From contig CAKRGF010000007.1 in assembly GCA_934322085.1 (NCBI GenBank), positions 22,032-86,031 of the forward strand: a DNA stretch of 64,000 bases, given 5' to 3'. The DNA is from an uncultured Eubacterium sp. (GTDB taxonomy: Bacteria > Bacillota > Clostridia > Lachnospirales > Lachnospiraceae). This document shows, one piece after another, positions 33,665 to 42,585 of the stretch (positions within the stretch are counted from its first letter, which is position 1; each line of letters begins with the position of its first letter). The notes under the pieces are model-generated. The model saw only the letters and a program-made list of their open reading frames with translations. It was not told where the DNA came from and ran no database searches. Position numbers and translations under genes: made by a program.

Positions 33665-34162
33665 TTACTTGCTCTCATGAAAAACAATATCTGCCATTTC
33701 ACCGTCCACTGCCTTCACCAAATCATCCGGTGAAAGAAGAATCTGGGAACCAAGTCTTCCCCCACTGACAATTACTGTGTCCCATTCTTTCGCAGATTCA
33801 TGAATAACGGTACGGTATTTCTTTTTCATGCCAATGGATGTACAGCCACCCCTGATATAACCGGTAACTGCCTGAATGTCTTTAACATGAACCATCGCAA
33901 GCGATTTTTCTCCTACAACATGTGCCGCCTTTTTTAAATCGACCTCTTTGTCTACCGGCAGAACAAAGACATAATATTCTTTGCTTTTTCCCTGCATAAC
34001 AAGCGTCTTAAACGACTGTTCATACGGCTGTCCTAATTGGTCCGCAATGTGCATGCCATCCACAAACTCATCGCACTCATATGTCTTTACCTCAAACGGT
34101 ATTTTAAGTTTTTCCAAAATACGCATCGCATTCGTTTTTACTTCTTTTTCTTTTTTTGCCAT
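33665..34162 (-). CDS. ybaK: Cys-tRNA(Pro)/tRNA(Cys) deacylase, YbaK/EbsC type
   Basis: 165-aa single-domain trans-editing enzyme that hydrolyses mischarged Cys-tRNA(Pro). The family pattern is present: the conserved Lys in KTLVMQGKSKEYYVFVLP, GEKSLAMV, GYIRGGCTSIGMKKKYRTVIHES and GRLGSQILLSPDDL. ATG 34162 is preferred over the ATG three codons earlier because AAGAGA lies eight bases upstream. Follows folC by 27 bp and probably shares its transcript. Confidence 0.92.
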   Translation of the reverse strand: MAKKEKEVKTNAMRILEKLKIPFEVKTYECDEFVDGMHIADQLGQPYEQSFKTLVMQGKSKEYYVFVLPVDKEVDLKKAAHVVGEKSLAMVHVKDIQAVTGYIRGGCTSIGMKKKYRTVIHESAKEWDTVIVSGGRLGSQILLSPDDLVKAVDGEMADIVFHESK

Positions 34163-34189
34163 GATTTCCATCTCTTTTCTAATTTACTG

Positions 34190-35476
34190 CTAGTTTTTCC
34201 AGCGGAGCTCTCCTAATAGGGATAATGAGCCAAACATCACAATGGCATCCCCGCTCTCACACTTCGTAATTGCCTTTTTTAAGCCTTTTTCCACAGAGTC
34301 TGCGGATTCTGCCGGCATATCCTTTTCTCTCTCCCATACCGCCTTTAAATCAGCTGCAGGCAGCCCCCTTGTACCCGGTGCAGGAACCGCCACAATATCA
34401 GTTAAGAGAGGTCTCATAATCGAAACAATTTTTTCATATTCCTTATCACGAAAAACCCCCATCACACCATGTATCTTTCTACCCTTTAATAACTCTTTCA
34501 ATGAATCAGCTAATGCTCTTGCTCCACTTTCATTGTGAGCACCATCCACATAAATCAACGGGTCTGTACATACCCGCTCCAGCCGTCCGCGCCAATACGC
34601 CTCTTTTACACCCACCATAATCCGCTCCGGTTCAAGTGGAAATTCTTCTTTGAGACTTCTGCAGACACCAATTGCCAGACTCGCATTTTTCATCTGATAA
34701 ATCCCTGTCATCCCGGTACGGTAATTTTCTCCACAGTAGGAAAAGACACAGCCATTTTCATCCATCGAAAGAAGGCTCATATCCTCTTCTGACACTTCTG
34801 TTAATTCCGCCTGTTTTTTCCGACACACAGAAGTAATCACAGCCCTTGCTGCAGGTTCTGTCTGAAAACTGATGACCTTTCCTTTTTCTTTGATGATACC
34901 AGCTTTCTCTCCGGCAATTTCTGCAATCGTATCACCTAACCACGCCATATGGTCAAGACCAACCGGCGTAATGACTGAGGCAAGCACATGGGAAACCACA
35001 TTTGTGGCATCCTCGCGTCCCCCCATACCGGCCTCTAAAATAACTACCCGGCACTGCCATCTGCAAAACGCCAAAAAGGAGACTGCCGTCTCCAATTCAA
35101 ATGTGGTCGGATGCTGCCACCCATCTTTTACCATTTCTTCTGCTGCCTCAGCCACTTCGCCAATCAGCTCCGTAAGCAAATCTTTATCAATGTAGTGGAC
35201 ACCATCCATATCTTCATACTGAATACATTCTTCATAGCAAAATACTGCTGGCGATACATAACGTCCTGTCAGATAGCCGTTTACCCCCCAAATACTGCTT
35301 AAATACGCCGCTGTAGAACCTTTTCCATTGGTTCCTGCAATGTGGACAATATTTAAGCCATCCTGAGGATTCCCTAGGCGCCTGCACAATTCACGCATGC
35401 AGGAAAGTCCCGGACGTATGCCGGCTTTTGACGCCTCTTTAATATACTGTCTCGCCTCATCATAAGTCATCTTCAT
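34190..35476 (-). CDS. folC: Folylpolyglutamate/dihydrofolate synthase
   Basis: 428-aa Mur-ligase-like enzyme that ligates glutamate to dihydropteroate and/or to folates. ATP loop AGTNGKGSTAAYLSSI, EAGMGGREDATNVV, and the linker/C-domain motif VDGAHNESGARAL. Family length. Opposite side of the folE promoter but same strand: transcribed with the zinc-ribbon gene upstream (19 bp gap) and ybaK downstream. Folate genes thus sit in two adjacent transcription units. Confidence 0.95.
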   Translation of the reverse strand: MKMTYDEARQYIKEASKAGIRPGLSCMRELCRRLGNPQDGLNIVHIAGTNGKGSTAAYLSSIWGVNGYLTGRYVSPAVFCYEECIQYEDMDGVHYIDKDLLTELIGEVAEAAEEMVKDGWQHPTTFELETAVSFLAFCRWQCRVVILEAGMGGREDATNVVSHVLASVITPVGLDHMAWLGDTIAEIAGEKAGIIKEKGKVISFQTEPAARAVITSVCRKKQAELTEVSEEDMSLLSMDENGCVFSYCGENYRTGMTGIYQMKNASLAIGVCRSLKEEFPLEPERIMVGVKEAYWRGRLERVCTDPLIYVDGAHNESGARALADSLKELLKGRKIHGVMGVFRDKEYEKIVSIMRPLLTDIVAVPAPGTRGLPAADLKAVWEREKDMPAESADSVEKGLKKAITKCESGDAIVMFGSLSLLGELRWKN

Positions 35477-35495
35477 CGTGTTCTCATCCTTTGTC

Positions 35496-35930
35496 TTATT
35501 TAAATCTCATCTGACCTTTCTGCTTATCAACAGCACCGTCTGCCACCGCATTATAAACACCTTTTTCACCGGATACTTTTCCTGCCATGCGGCTCTGGCA
35601 GAGATTACAGTATTTGCCACTTCGGATTGGCACACCACAGGATAAGCAGAAGGCAACCTTATTCGTTGCATCCTCCACGACTTCCACTCGCCCGTCCCGC
35701 AGAAATTCCTGTATTTTATGCCGGCTCACACCGGTCTCTCTCGAAATCGTAATCGCATTACTCGGACCATATGTGTTAATAAAACGCTTCACCTTTCCAA
35801 AATCTGTGAGGAACTCTTCCCCACAGGATTCGCAGACATAACAGCCACCGCCTTTATACATCATATGTCCGGAACATTTATCGCAAACGGTGACTGTTTC
35901 TTTCGCGAAAACATTTTTTCTCTCTTTCAT
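35496..35930 (-). CDS. Small double zinc-ribbon protein, YvyF/TIGR03826-like
   Basis: 144 aa. Two Cys4 sites, CDKCSGHM with CESCGEEF (about 17-42) and CLSCGVPI with CNLCQSRM (about 95-115), flank a helix-turn-helix-like region (ITISRETGVSRHKIQEFLRDGRVEVVE). The arrangement resembles the flagellar-operon YvyF/TIGR03826 group, but no flagellar gene is in the window, so I give no function. ATG 35930 is chosen with GAGAGG nine bases upstream; an ATG three codons earlier lies nearly on the site. First gene of a unit with folC and ybaK. Confidence 0.7.
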   Translation of the reverse strand: MKERKNVFAKETVTVCDKCSGHMMYKGGGCYVCESCGEEFLTDFGKVKRFINTYGPSNAITISRETGVSRHKIQEFLRDGRVEVVEDATNKVAFCLSCGVPIRSGKYCNLCQSRMAGKVSGEKGVYNAVADGAVDKQKGQMRFK

Positions 35931-35982
35931 ACCAATCATCCTCTCCTAACGCTATATTTCCCTTTTGTATTTGATTACTAAT

Positions 35983-36011
35983 ACTATATCATAACTAAAC
36001 CTTTTCGGCAA
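35983..36011 (-). promoter_or_regulatory. Predicted sigma-A promoter of the zinc-ribbon/folC/ybaK unit
   Basis: On the minus strand TTGCCG (-35, 36006-36011) and TATAGT (-10, 35983-35988) are 17 bases apart, immediately after the terminator at 36016-36058. Confidence 0.5.
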
Positions 36012-36015
36012 AGAA

Positions 36016-36058
36016 AAACTGCGAATTGGAAACGATCTCTTTTTCCAACTCGCAGTTT
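36016..36058 (-). terminator. Terminator after the secreted GH43 gene
   Basis: AAACTGCGA (36016-36024) pairs with TCGCAGTTT (36050-36058), and TTGGAAA with TTTCCAA inside it, one mismatch between, 9-base loop. On the minus strand it is followed by TTTTTCTTT. Confidence 0.8.
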
Positions 36059-36080
36059 ACAAAATATCTGTGCCTTTATT

Positions 36081-38468
36081 TTACGGTTCCTGTGGCTCTT
36101 CCTCTTTCGAGAACATCCAAGTATCCACTAAAATACCTTTTACACTAAACTTAAAGAAAACTTTATGCTTTCCTGTTACGGTTTTAGTAAGTTTGGTCTT
36201 GAAATACTGATAATCCTTATCCGCATTTACTGTGATTTCGCCAACTTTTTTGTTACTTGCAATTTTGTCAATATAAACAGAGATTGTTCCCTCTGCTGCA
36301 TCATTTGTTGCACGGGCAATACTCATCATGACTGATTTTGCACCATCAATGCCAAAATCAACACCTTCTAAGCCAACATAATCACCTTTGTCAATGGAAG
36401 AAAGAACACGATTATTTCTTCCATCATTTTTCTCAGGTCCAACAATCGTTGATGTTCCATCTGACCATGCAAAAGTCTCTGCTTCCACTACATCATATGG
36501 GTTAAAACTTCCAACCTGAGACACTCCCTCATTTGTCATAGAAGAAGTCAAATCACCATTTTTATCCATTGTTACCAAATCCACACCAGTGGTACGATAC
36601 CCCTGTGTAATTTTCAAATCAGCTGCCAGCTTCTGTGAATGATAGAACATATAAATTTTATCTCCTACTTGAAGCATGCAGTGGTGATTATTATTTTTAT
36701 CATTACTTGGCAAACCGGTAAAATAAGATGTTGGGTTTTTCAAAACAACCTTTGCCTCGGACCATGGTCCCATCGGTGAATCCGAAACCATGTAAGCAAT
36801 ATTCGCTACACCAAGTTCATTTGTCGTCGGCCGTTTCTTGGCACCATCCCAGTTTGTACAATAGCTATAATAATATTTACCGTTAAATTTATTAATTCCG
36901 GAATCCTCAAATGGTGCCGGTGCATCGATAACAACCGGATCCTCCTTAAGGCTTATCATGTCAGCACCCAGTTTTACAACACGGATGCAGTTTGGATGCT
37001 CACGGTCTTCAGCTTCACCAATTCCACCAAAATACAGATATCCTTGTCCATCATCATCTACAAATACAGCCGGATCAAACAACCATGGTACTTCGCTTCC
37101 TCCACAGTTTGGTGTATTTCTACTGATCAGCTGCTTACCAATCGGGTCATGCCATGGTCCTGTCGGACTGTCTCCTTCTAACACGCCAATACCGCTTCCA
37201 TTATCTGCAAAGTAAATAAAGAATTTATCTTTGCCATCAATGTTTTTATAGCAGACAGCCGGTGCCCAACTGTTCTTTGACCAGCTTGCCGGACCTTTTT
37301 TGCCGGCGACCTGAATAATTCCTTCATCACGCCAGTTTACCATATCAGCAGAAGAATAACAGTTTAACGTATTGATATTGGAATAATTGTTATTTGGAAT
37401 CTTGCCATCTTCACCAATTCTCATGGACTGGCTGTCATTTGTACCATATACATAAACGCGTCCATTATATTCAATTGCATACGGATCCGCCATAAATCGC
37501 TGCGCCGCAATCGGGTTATTATTTCCTACTTCTTTTATCGCTTCAGTCAAGCCGTCTGTGTTTACATTTTCCAAGTTTTCTGCTCCTAATTTAAATGAAA
37601 TAGATTTAATATTAAAAGTAACTTCATCATCCGATTTTGTTCCAAGGAATAACCAGTCTGCTTTTCCTGACGGATTTTGTTCTGTCAAATCAATCGTAAT
37701 ACTATCTTTGAACGCATTCGGATATACCCAGCTATCCAAATTCTCATGATCGATGAAGTACTCGCCATCTTTATTTCCAAAGCTCAAGCGAAAGCCTGCT
37801 GATGCACTTCCCTCAATCGTAATACTTTTAACTTTATTAAGGTTTAATGGACTTTCAAATGCAATCGCATAATATTTCCATCCTGCCTCTACTGTTACAC
37901 TGCCATCACTGTTTAGTGTATAAGTAGCTCTTGTATCTGCATCCGTTGGTTTCACTTGGTCACCCTCCAATTTTAAAATATTCGGGTCTGCTGTTGGCGT
38001 TGGTACACTTGTTGGTGCAGCCGTCGGTTTTAATGGTGCAGCCGTTGGCGCTGCACTTGCCGCCTGCGACGGCGCTGCCGTATTTGGTTTTGTCTGTGGC
38101 TTTGAAGGCGTAACAGCTTTCGCTGCCTTAACCGTCACTTTCACCTTTCCAATTACTTTTGTCTTTTTCTTCTTTGTCTCTTTTACCGTAATTACCGCAT
38201 TACCCTTTTTCTTTGCTGTTACAACACCGGATTTACTAACCGAAGCAACTGCTTTTTTACTACTCTTAAACGTGTACTTTGCTTTCTTTACTTTTCCGGA
38301 AATTGCAATTTTCTTTTTCTTTCCTACTTTTAATGATATTTTCTTTGTTTTGAGTTTTGCCTTTTTTGCCGCCTTTGCTACATTGCTGTCAGGAAGTGAT
38401 ATTCCTGTACAAACAAGAGCAAGTGCTGTTGCAAGCGAAAGAACTCTTTTTGTTTTTTTCTGTAACAT
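36081..38468 (-). CDS. Secreted GH43 arabinofuranosidase/xylanolytic enzyme with Ig-like and CBM6-like domains
   Basis: 795 aa. Signal peptide (about 1-32, MLQKKTKRVLSLATALALV). A very Lys-rich bacterial Ig-like domain (about 35-115), then a Pro/Thr/Ala linker (about 117-160). Next a carbohydrate-binding-like beta domain (about 165-300), a GH43 propeller (about 310-650: RFMADPYAIEYNGRVYVYG with base Asp; WLFDPAVFVDDDGQGYLYFGG; FEDSGINKFNGKYYYSY with acid Glu) and a CBM6-like end (about 660-790). The pattern resembles arabinoxylan arabinofuranohydrolases. No sortase motif; the basic Ig-like domain may bind the wall. ATG 38468 has AAGGAGGT seven bases upstream; the longer frame lacks a site. 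Lone gene with its own promoter and terminator. Confidence 0.88.
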   Translation of the reverse strand: MLQKKTKRVLSLATALALVCTGISLPDSNVAKAAKKAKLKTKKISLKVGKKKKIAISGKVKKAKYTFKSSKKAVASVSKSGVVTAKKKGNAVITVKETKKKKTKVIGKVKVTVKAAKAVTPSKPQTKPNTAAPSQAASAAPTAAPLKPTAAPTSVPTPTADPNILKLEGDQVKPTDADTRATYTLNSDGSVTVEAGWKYYAIAFESPLNLNKVKSITIEGSASAGFRLSFGNKDGEYFIDHENLDSWVYPNAFKDSITIDLTEQNPSGKADWLFLGTKSDDEVTFNIKSISFKLGAENLENVNTDGLTEAIKEVGNNNPIAAQRFMADPYAIEYNGRVYVYGTNDSQSMRIGEDGKIPNNNYSNINTLNCYSSADMVNWRDEGIIQVAGKKGPASWSKNSWAPAVCYKNIDGKDKFFIYFADNGSGIGVLEGDSPTGPWHDPIGKQLISRNTPNCGGSEVPWLFDPAVFVDDDGQGYLYFGGIGEAEDREHPNCIRVVKLGADMISLKEDPVVIDAPAPFEDSGINKFNGKYYYSYCTNWDGAKKRPTTNELGVANIAYMVSDSPMGPWSEAKVVLKNPTSYFTGLPSNDKNNNHHCMLQVGDKIYMFYHSQKLAADLKITQGYRTTGVDLVTMDKNGDLTSSMTNEGVSQVGSFNPYDVVEAETFAWSDGTSTIVGPEKNDGRNNRVLSSIDKGDYVGLEGVDFGIDGAKSVMMSIARATNDAAEGTISVYIDKIASNKKVGEITVNADKDYQYFKTKLTKTVTGKHKVFFKFSVKGILVDTWMFSKEEEPQEP

Positions 38469-38500
38469 AAAAAATACCTCCTTCTTTTTTATATGCTTAA

Positions 38501-38529
38501 ATTGTAGCAAATAGAAGGAGATATTTCCA
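38501..38529 (-). promoter_or_regulatory. Predicted sigma-A promoter of the secreted GH43 gene
   Basis: On the minus strand TGGAAA (-35, 38524-38529) and TACAAT (-10, 38501-38506) are 17 bases apart. The -35 is weak (4 of 6), as expected for a regulated gene. Confidence 0.5.
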
Positions 38530-38561
38530 TGATATGTCATGCACTGTTTTTGATATTTCCA
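38520..38561. repeat. 10-bp direct repeat over and upstream of the GH43 promoter -35
   Basis: GATATTTCCA occurs at 38520-38529 and at 38552-38561, 32 bp apart, about three helical turns. One copy contains the -35 box. Between them lies the near-palindrome CATGATATGTCATG (38528-38541, two mismatches). This looks like a regulator-binding region; the regulator is unknown. Confidence 0.45.
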
Positions 38562-38568
38562 GCACTTT

Positions 38569-39735
38569 TTATTTAATCACACGAACGCGGATAACACCGT
38601 CAAGTGCCTCTAATTCCTTTACTACTTCATCGGTTGAATCAGAGCAGATATCAAGAATTGTATACGCAAAGTTTCCACGGCTCTTATTTACCATGTTTTC
38701 GATATTGACACCATCTTTGGAGAACAATGTCGTAAACTGGCTCAACATATTCGGTACATTCTTATGAGCAATCGTGATACGTCCTGCTGTCTGGCATACA
38801 CCAGCATCGCAGTTTGGATAGTTCACAGAATTTTTGATGTTACCATTTTCCATGAAATCACGAATCTCACTGACTGCCATTTTCGCACAGTTGTCCTCAG
38901 ATTCCTGTGTGGAAGCACCAAGATGAGGGGTTACGGTTGTATTTGGCAGCTTTACTGTTGTCGGATTTGGGAAATCAACAACGTATTTTGCTACTTTACC
39001 GGACTCCAGTGCCACTTTGATGTCGTCTTCGTTCACCAGTGTATCACGGGAGAAGTTAAGAAGAACAACACCGTCTTTCATCTTGTCAAATGCCTCTTTG
39101 TTAAACATTCCCTTGGTGGAATCCAAAAGCGGAACATGTACGGTAAGGTAATCACACATCTCATACAATTCCTCATTTGTTTTTACCATCGTTACATCGC
39201 GGGACATGTTAAGCGCATGCTCAACGGACAAATAAGGATCACATCCGTAAACATCCATACCGAGACGGTTTGCCGCATTGGCAACCAATACACCAATTGC
39301 ACCAAGACCGATGATACCAAGTTTCTTTCCTTTAATTTCAGTTCCGGCGAATGCTTTCTTTGCTTTTTCTCCGGATTTTGCAATATTCTCATCGTCTTTA
39401 TTATCCTGACACCATTTGATACCACCTGTAATATCACGGGCAGCTAATAAAAGAGAAGCAATGACTAACTCTTTTACACCATTTGCATTTGCACCCGGTG
39501 TATTAAAGACAACGATACCTTTTTCTGCACATGCATCAAGCGGAATGTTATTTACACCGGCACCTGCACGGGCAACGGCTAACAAAGATTCCGGTAAATC
39601 CATGTCGTGCATGCTGGCACTGCGAACCAAAATTGCTTCTGCTTCGTTTGTATTTTCCGTAATCTCGTAGTTATCTCCCAACATATCCAGACCGCAGGCT
39701 GCAATCGGATTTAAGCAGTTTACTTTGATACTCAT
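38569..39735 (-). CDS. serA: D-3-phosphoglycerate dehydrogenase
   Basis: 388-aa first enzyme of serine synthesis. NAD-binding GLGAIGVLVANAANRLGMDVYGCDP, catalytic regions NFSRDTLVNE and TPHLGASTQESEDN (His of the Glu-His pair), and a short C-terminal ACT domain (about 318-388, NIENMVNKSRGNFAYTILD). Its ATG overlaps the serC stop by one base (TAATG), so the pair is coupled. Last gene of the leuB-ilvD-ilvB-serC-serA run. Feedback by serine through ACT is plausible. Confidence 0.96.
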   Translation of the reverse strand: MSIKVNCLNPIAACGLDMLGDNYEITENTNEAEAILVRSASMHDMDLPESLLAVARAGAGVNNIPLDACAEKGIVVFNTPGANANGVKELVIASLLLAARDITGGIKWCQDNKDDENIAKSGEKAKKAFAGTEIKGKKLGIIGLGAIGVLVANAANRLGMDVYGCDPYLSVEHALNMSRDVTMVKTNEELYEMCDYLTVHVPLLDSTKGMFNKEAFDKMKDGVVLLNFSRDTLVNEDDIKVALESGKVAKYVVDFPNPTTVKLPNTTVTPHLGASTQESEDNCAKMAVSEIRDFMENGNIKNSVNYPNCDAGVCQTAGRITIAHKNVPNMLSQFTTLFSKDGVNIENMVNKSRGNFAYTILDICSDSTDEVVKELEALDGVIRVRVIK

Positions 39736-40817
39736 TATGCATTCTCCTCCTCAAACTTCTTCATAAACTCAACCAATTTCTCAACGCCCTCTTTTGGCAT
39801 TGCATTATAAATGCTAGCACGCATACCACCAACGGTACGGTGTCCTTTCAGGTTTTCAAATCCAGCCGCTTTTGCTTCTGCAACAAATTTTGCGTCCAAA
39901 TCTTTATCTCCTGTTACAAATGGTACGTTCATCAAAGAACGGTCTTCTTTGCGTACGGTTCCTTTGAACAGTTTGGAAGAATCTAAGAAATCATACAAAA
40001 CTTTTGCTTTTTCGATGTTTCTCTTCTGCATCTCTTTCAAACCGCCCATTTTCTTAATCCATTTAAATACTTTGCCGCAAATGTAAATACCGTAAGCAGG
40101 CGGTGTATTGTAAAGAGACTGTGCATCGGCATGAATCTTGTACTGAAGCATCGTAGGAACTTTCTCATCCACTTCATCCGGAATCAAATCCTCACGGATA
40201 ATTACAATAACAACACCGGCAGGTCCGATGTTCTTCTGAACACCACCGTAGATAACGCCGTATTTGCTGACATCTACAGGTTCTGACAAAAAGCAGGAAG
40301 ATACGTCTGCTACCAATGTCTTTCCTTTGGTATTTGGCAGTGTTTTATATTTTGTACCATAAATGGTATTGTTCTCACAAATATAAACATAATCTGCATC
40401 CTCATCAATCGGAAGGTCGGAACAATCCGGAATATAGGAAAATGTCTCGTCCTCAGAAGAAGCAATTTTTACTGCTTTTCCATATTTGCAAGCCTCATTA
40501 TAAGCTTTCTTTGCCCACTGACCGGTTACGATGTAATCTGCCACGCCGTTTTTCATAAGATTCATAGGAATCATGGCAAACTGCTGGGACGCACCGCCCT
40601 GAAGGAACAATACTTTGTAATTGTCCGGAATTTCCATCAAGTCTCTCAAATCCTGCTCAGCATCTTTGATAATTTTATCATATGCTGCGGAACGATGGCT
40701 CATCTCCATAACGGACATTCCTGTTCCCTGATAATCAAGCATCTCATCTGCTGCCTCTTTTAATACCTCTTCCGGCAATACGGCCGGTCCTGCTGAAAAG
40801 TTATACACTCTAGCCAC
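39735..40817 (-). CDS. serC: Phosphoserine aminotransferase
   Basis: 360-aa PLP enzyme converting 3-phosphohydroxypyruvate and glutamate to phosphoserine. N-terminal YNFSAGPAVLPEEVL, GGASQQFAMIPMNL and KNIGPAGVVIVIIRED (PLP Lys) are all present; GHRTVGGMRASIYNAM at the end is typical. It starts with GTG; AAGGAGG lies eight bases before it. Follows ilvB by 28 bp. Confidence 0.97.
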   Translation of the reverse strand: MARVYNFSAGPAVLPEEVLKEAADEMLDYQGTGMSVMEMSHRSAAYDKIIKDAEQDLRDLMEIPDNYKVLFLQGGASQQFAMIPMNLMKNGVADYIVTGQWAKKAYNEACKYGKAVKIASSEDETFSYIPDCSDLPIDEDADYVYICENNTIYGTKYKTLPNTKGKTLVADVSSCFLSEPVDVSKYGVIYGGVQKNIGPAGVVIVIIREDLIPDEVDEKVPTMLQYKIHADAQSLYNTPPAYGIYICGKVFKWIKKMGGLKEMQKRNIEKAKVLYDFLDSSKLFKGTVRKEDRSLMNVPFVTGDKDLDAKFVAEAKAAGFENLKGHRTVGGMRASIYNAMPKEGVEKLVEFMKKFEEENA

Positions 40818-40845
40818 TGTTATATCCTCCTTACATAACTGTTAA

Positions 40846-42534
40846 TTAATTCTGAATGCGATTCTCCTGATCTTTCTCATCAAAAGAATCTTCAATCGCT
40901 GCTCCCGGAGCAACCATTGGCCATACCTTGTCATCCTGGTTGATTACAACTTCAATCACAACCGGTACCTCTGCTGACAATGCCATCTTAATCGCATCGT
41001 CAACCTCCTCTTTTTTCGTTACACGGATTGCTTTTGCGCCCATTGCTTCTGATACTTTGCAATAGTCCACTTTATCTTCCAAAATGGTCTGAGAATATCT
41101 CTTACCATAAAACAAGGTCTGCCACTGTCTTACCATGCCAAGTGCATGGTTATTAAATACTACTTCAATAATCGGAATATTATATCTTGTTGCTGTTGCA
41201 ATCTCATTCATGTTCATGCGGAAACATCCGTCTCCCGCGATGTTAATAACCGGTGTGTCAGGCACTCCGACTTTCGCACCGATACAGGCACCAAGACCAT
41301 ATCCCATCGTACCCATTCCGCCGGATGTAATAAAATGTCTTGGCGAACGGTATTTATAATACTGTGCCGCCCACATCTGGTGCTGGCCGACATCAGTTGT
41401 AATAATTGCTTCGTTATTCGTGAGCGCACTGATTCGCTCAATCACATAAGGTCCTGTAAGTACATCCGTGTGATAAGAAAGCGGCAAAGCTTCTTTTCTC
41501 GCCATAACCTTATCAACCCAAGCCTTATGATAGTGCTGCTCCAATTTGCGGTTTAAGATTTCCAAAACAGCCTTCAAATCACCGATAATGGAATAATCCA
41601 CCGGAATATTTTTATTGATTTCAGCCGGGTCAATATCGATGTGAACAATTTCTGCACGGTTTGCAAATTTCTTTGCATTTCCCGTAACACGGTCTGAAAA
41701 TCTGGCACCTAATACAATCAATAAGTCACATTCAGTTACACTTAAGTTTGCTGCCTTTGTACCATGCATACCAAGCATTCCTGTATAATATGGGTCTGTG
41801 CCGTCAAATGCACCTTTTCCCATTAACGTATCCGTTACCGGAGCGTCTACCTTATAGACAAATTCTTTTAATTCTTTCTCTGCGCCGGAAATTACAGCGC
41901 CACCGCCGACAAAAATCATCGGTCTCTGTGATTTTTTAATTGCATTGACTACGCTTTCAATATCTTTTTCATCAATCGTGTCAACCTGTCTCTGAATCAG
42001 TTCCGGTGTCTGTGGTGTAAAATCGGTCACTGCTGCTGTTACATCCTTTGTTACATCTACCAAAACAGGCCCCGGACGACCGGTCTGCGCAATCTTAAAG
42101 GCACGGCGCATAACCGCAGCCAAATCCTTTACATCTTTTACAATAAAACTATGTTTCGTAATCGGCATTGTGACACCGGCAATATCAACTTCCTGGAAGG
42201 AATCTTTTCCAAGCATTGGAAGTGTAACATTACAGGTAATCGCAACCATCGGTACAGAATCCATATATGCCGTTGCAATACCGGTAACTAAGTTTGTTGC
42301 TCCCGGTCCGCTCGTTGCCATACACACACCAACTTTTCCTGTTGCTCTGGCATAACCGTCTGCTGCGTGGGAAGCTCCCTGTTCATGAGAAGTAAGCACG
42401 TGGCGGATTCTATCCTGATAACGATATAATTCATCGTACACGTTTAAGATAGAACCTCCCGGATAACCAAAGATGGTATCTACGCCCTGCTCAAGCAGAC
42501 ATTCAATCATAATCTGTGACCCATTTATTTGCAT
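40846..42534 (-). CDS. ilvB: Acetolactate synthase large subunit
   Basis: 562-aa thiamine-diphosphate enzyme, first common step of Val, Ile and Leu synthesis. FGYPGGSILNVYDEL, the catalytic Glu region TSHEQGASHAADGYARATG, the FAD-binding middle domain, and the ThDP/Mg motif GDGCFRMNMNEIATATRYNIP. No small regulatory subunit (ilvN) gene follows it; serC comes next. ATG 42534 is preferred, with AGAGGTG six bases upstream; a GTG three codons before overlaps that site. Confidence 0.95.
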   Translation of the reverse strand: MQINGSQIMIECLLEQGVDTIFGYPGGSILNVYDELYRYQDRIRHVLTSHEQGASHAADGYARATGKVGVCMATSGPGATNLVTGIATAYMDSVPMVAITCNVTLPMLGKDSFQEVDIAGVTMPITKHSFIVKDVKDLAAVMRRAFKIAQTGRPGPVLVDVTKDVTAAVTDFTPQTPELIQRQVDTIDEKDIESVVNAIKKSQRPMIFVGGGAVISGAEKELKEFVYKVDAPVTDTLMGKGAFDGTDPYYTGMLGMHGTKAANLSVTECDLLIVLGARFSDRVTGNAKKFANRAEIVHIDIDPAEINKNIPVDYSIIGDLKAVLEILNRKLEQHYHKAWVDKVMARKEALPLSYHTDVLTGPYVIERISALTNNEAIITTDVGQHQMWAAQYYKYRSPRHFITSGGMGTMGYGLGACIGAKVGVPDTPVINIAGDGCFRMNMNEIATATRYNIPIIEVVFNNHALGMVRQWQTLFYGKRYSQTILEDKVDYCKVSEAMGAKAIRVTKKEEVDDAIKMALSAEVPVVIEVVINQDDKVWPMVAPGAAIEDSFDEKDQENRIQN

Positions 42535-42585
42535 ACCTTGCACCTCTTTCTTTTCGTCTGTTTCCCTATTCTCACACGCATCGTA

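Noticed and set aside
38096..38440. Lys-rich repeats in the Ig-like domain as a DNA repeat array
   Set aside because: Low-complexity coding sequence; no regular repeat unit at DNA level.
38469..38540. 24-codon N-terminal extension on the secreted GH43
   Set aside because: It spans the promoter and precedes the signal peptide; AAGGAGGT supports ATG 38468.
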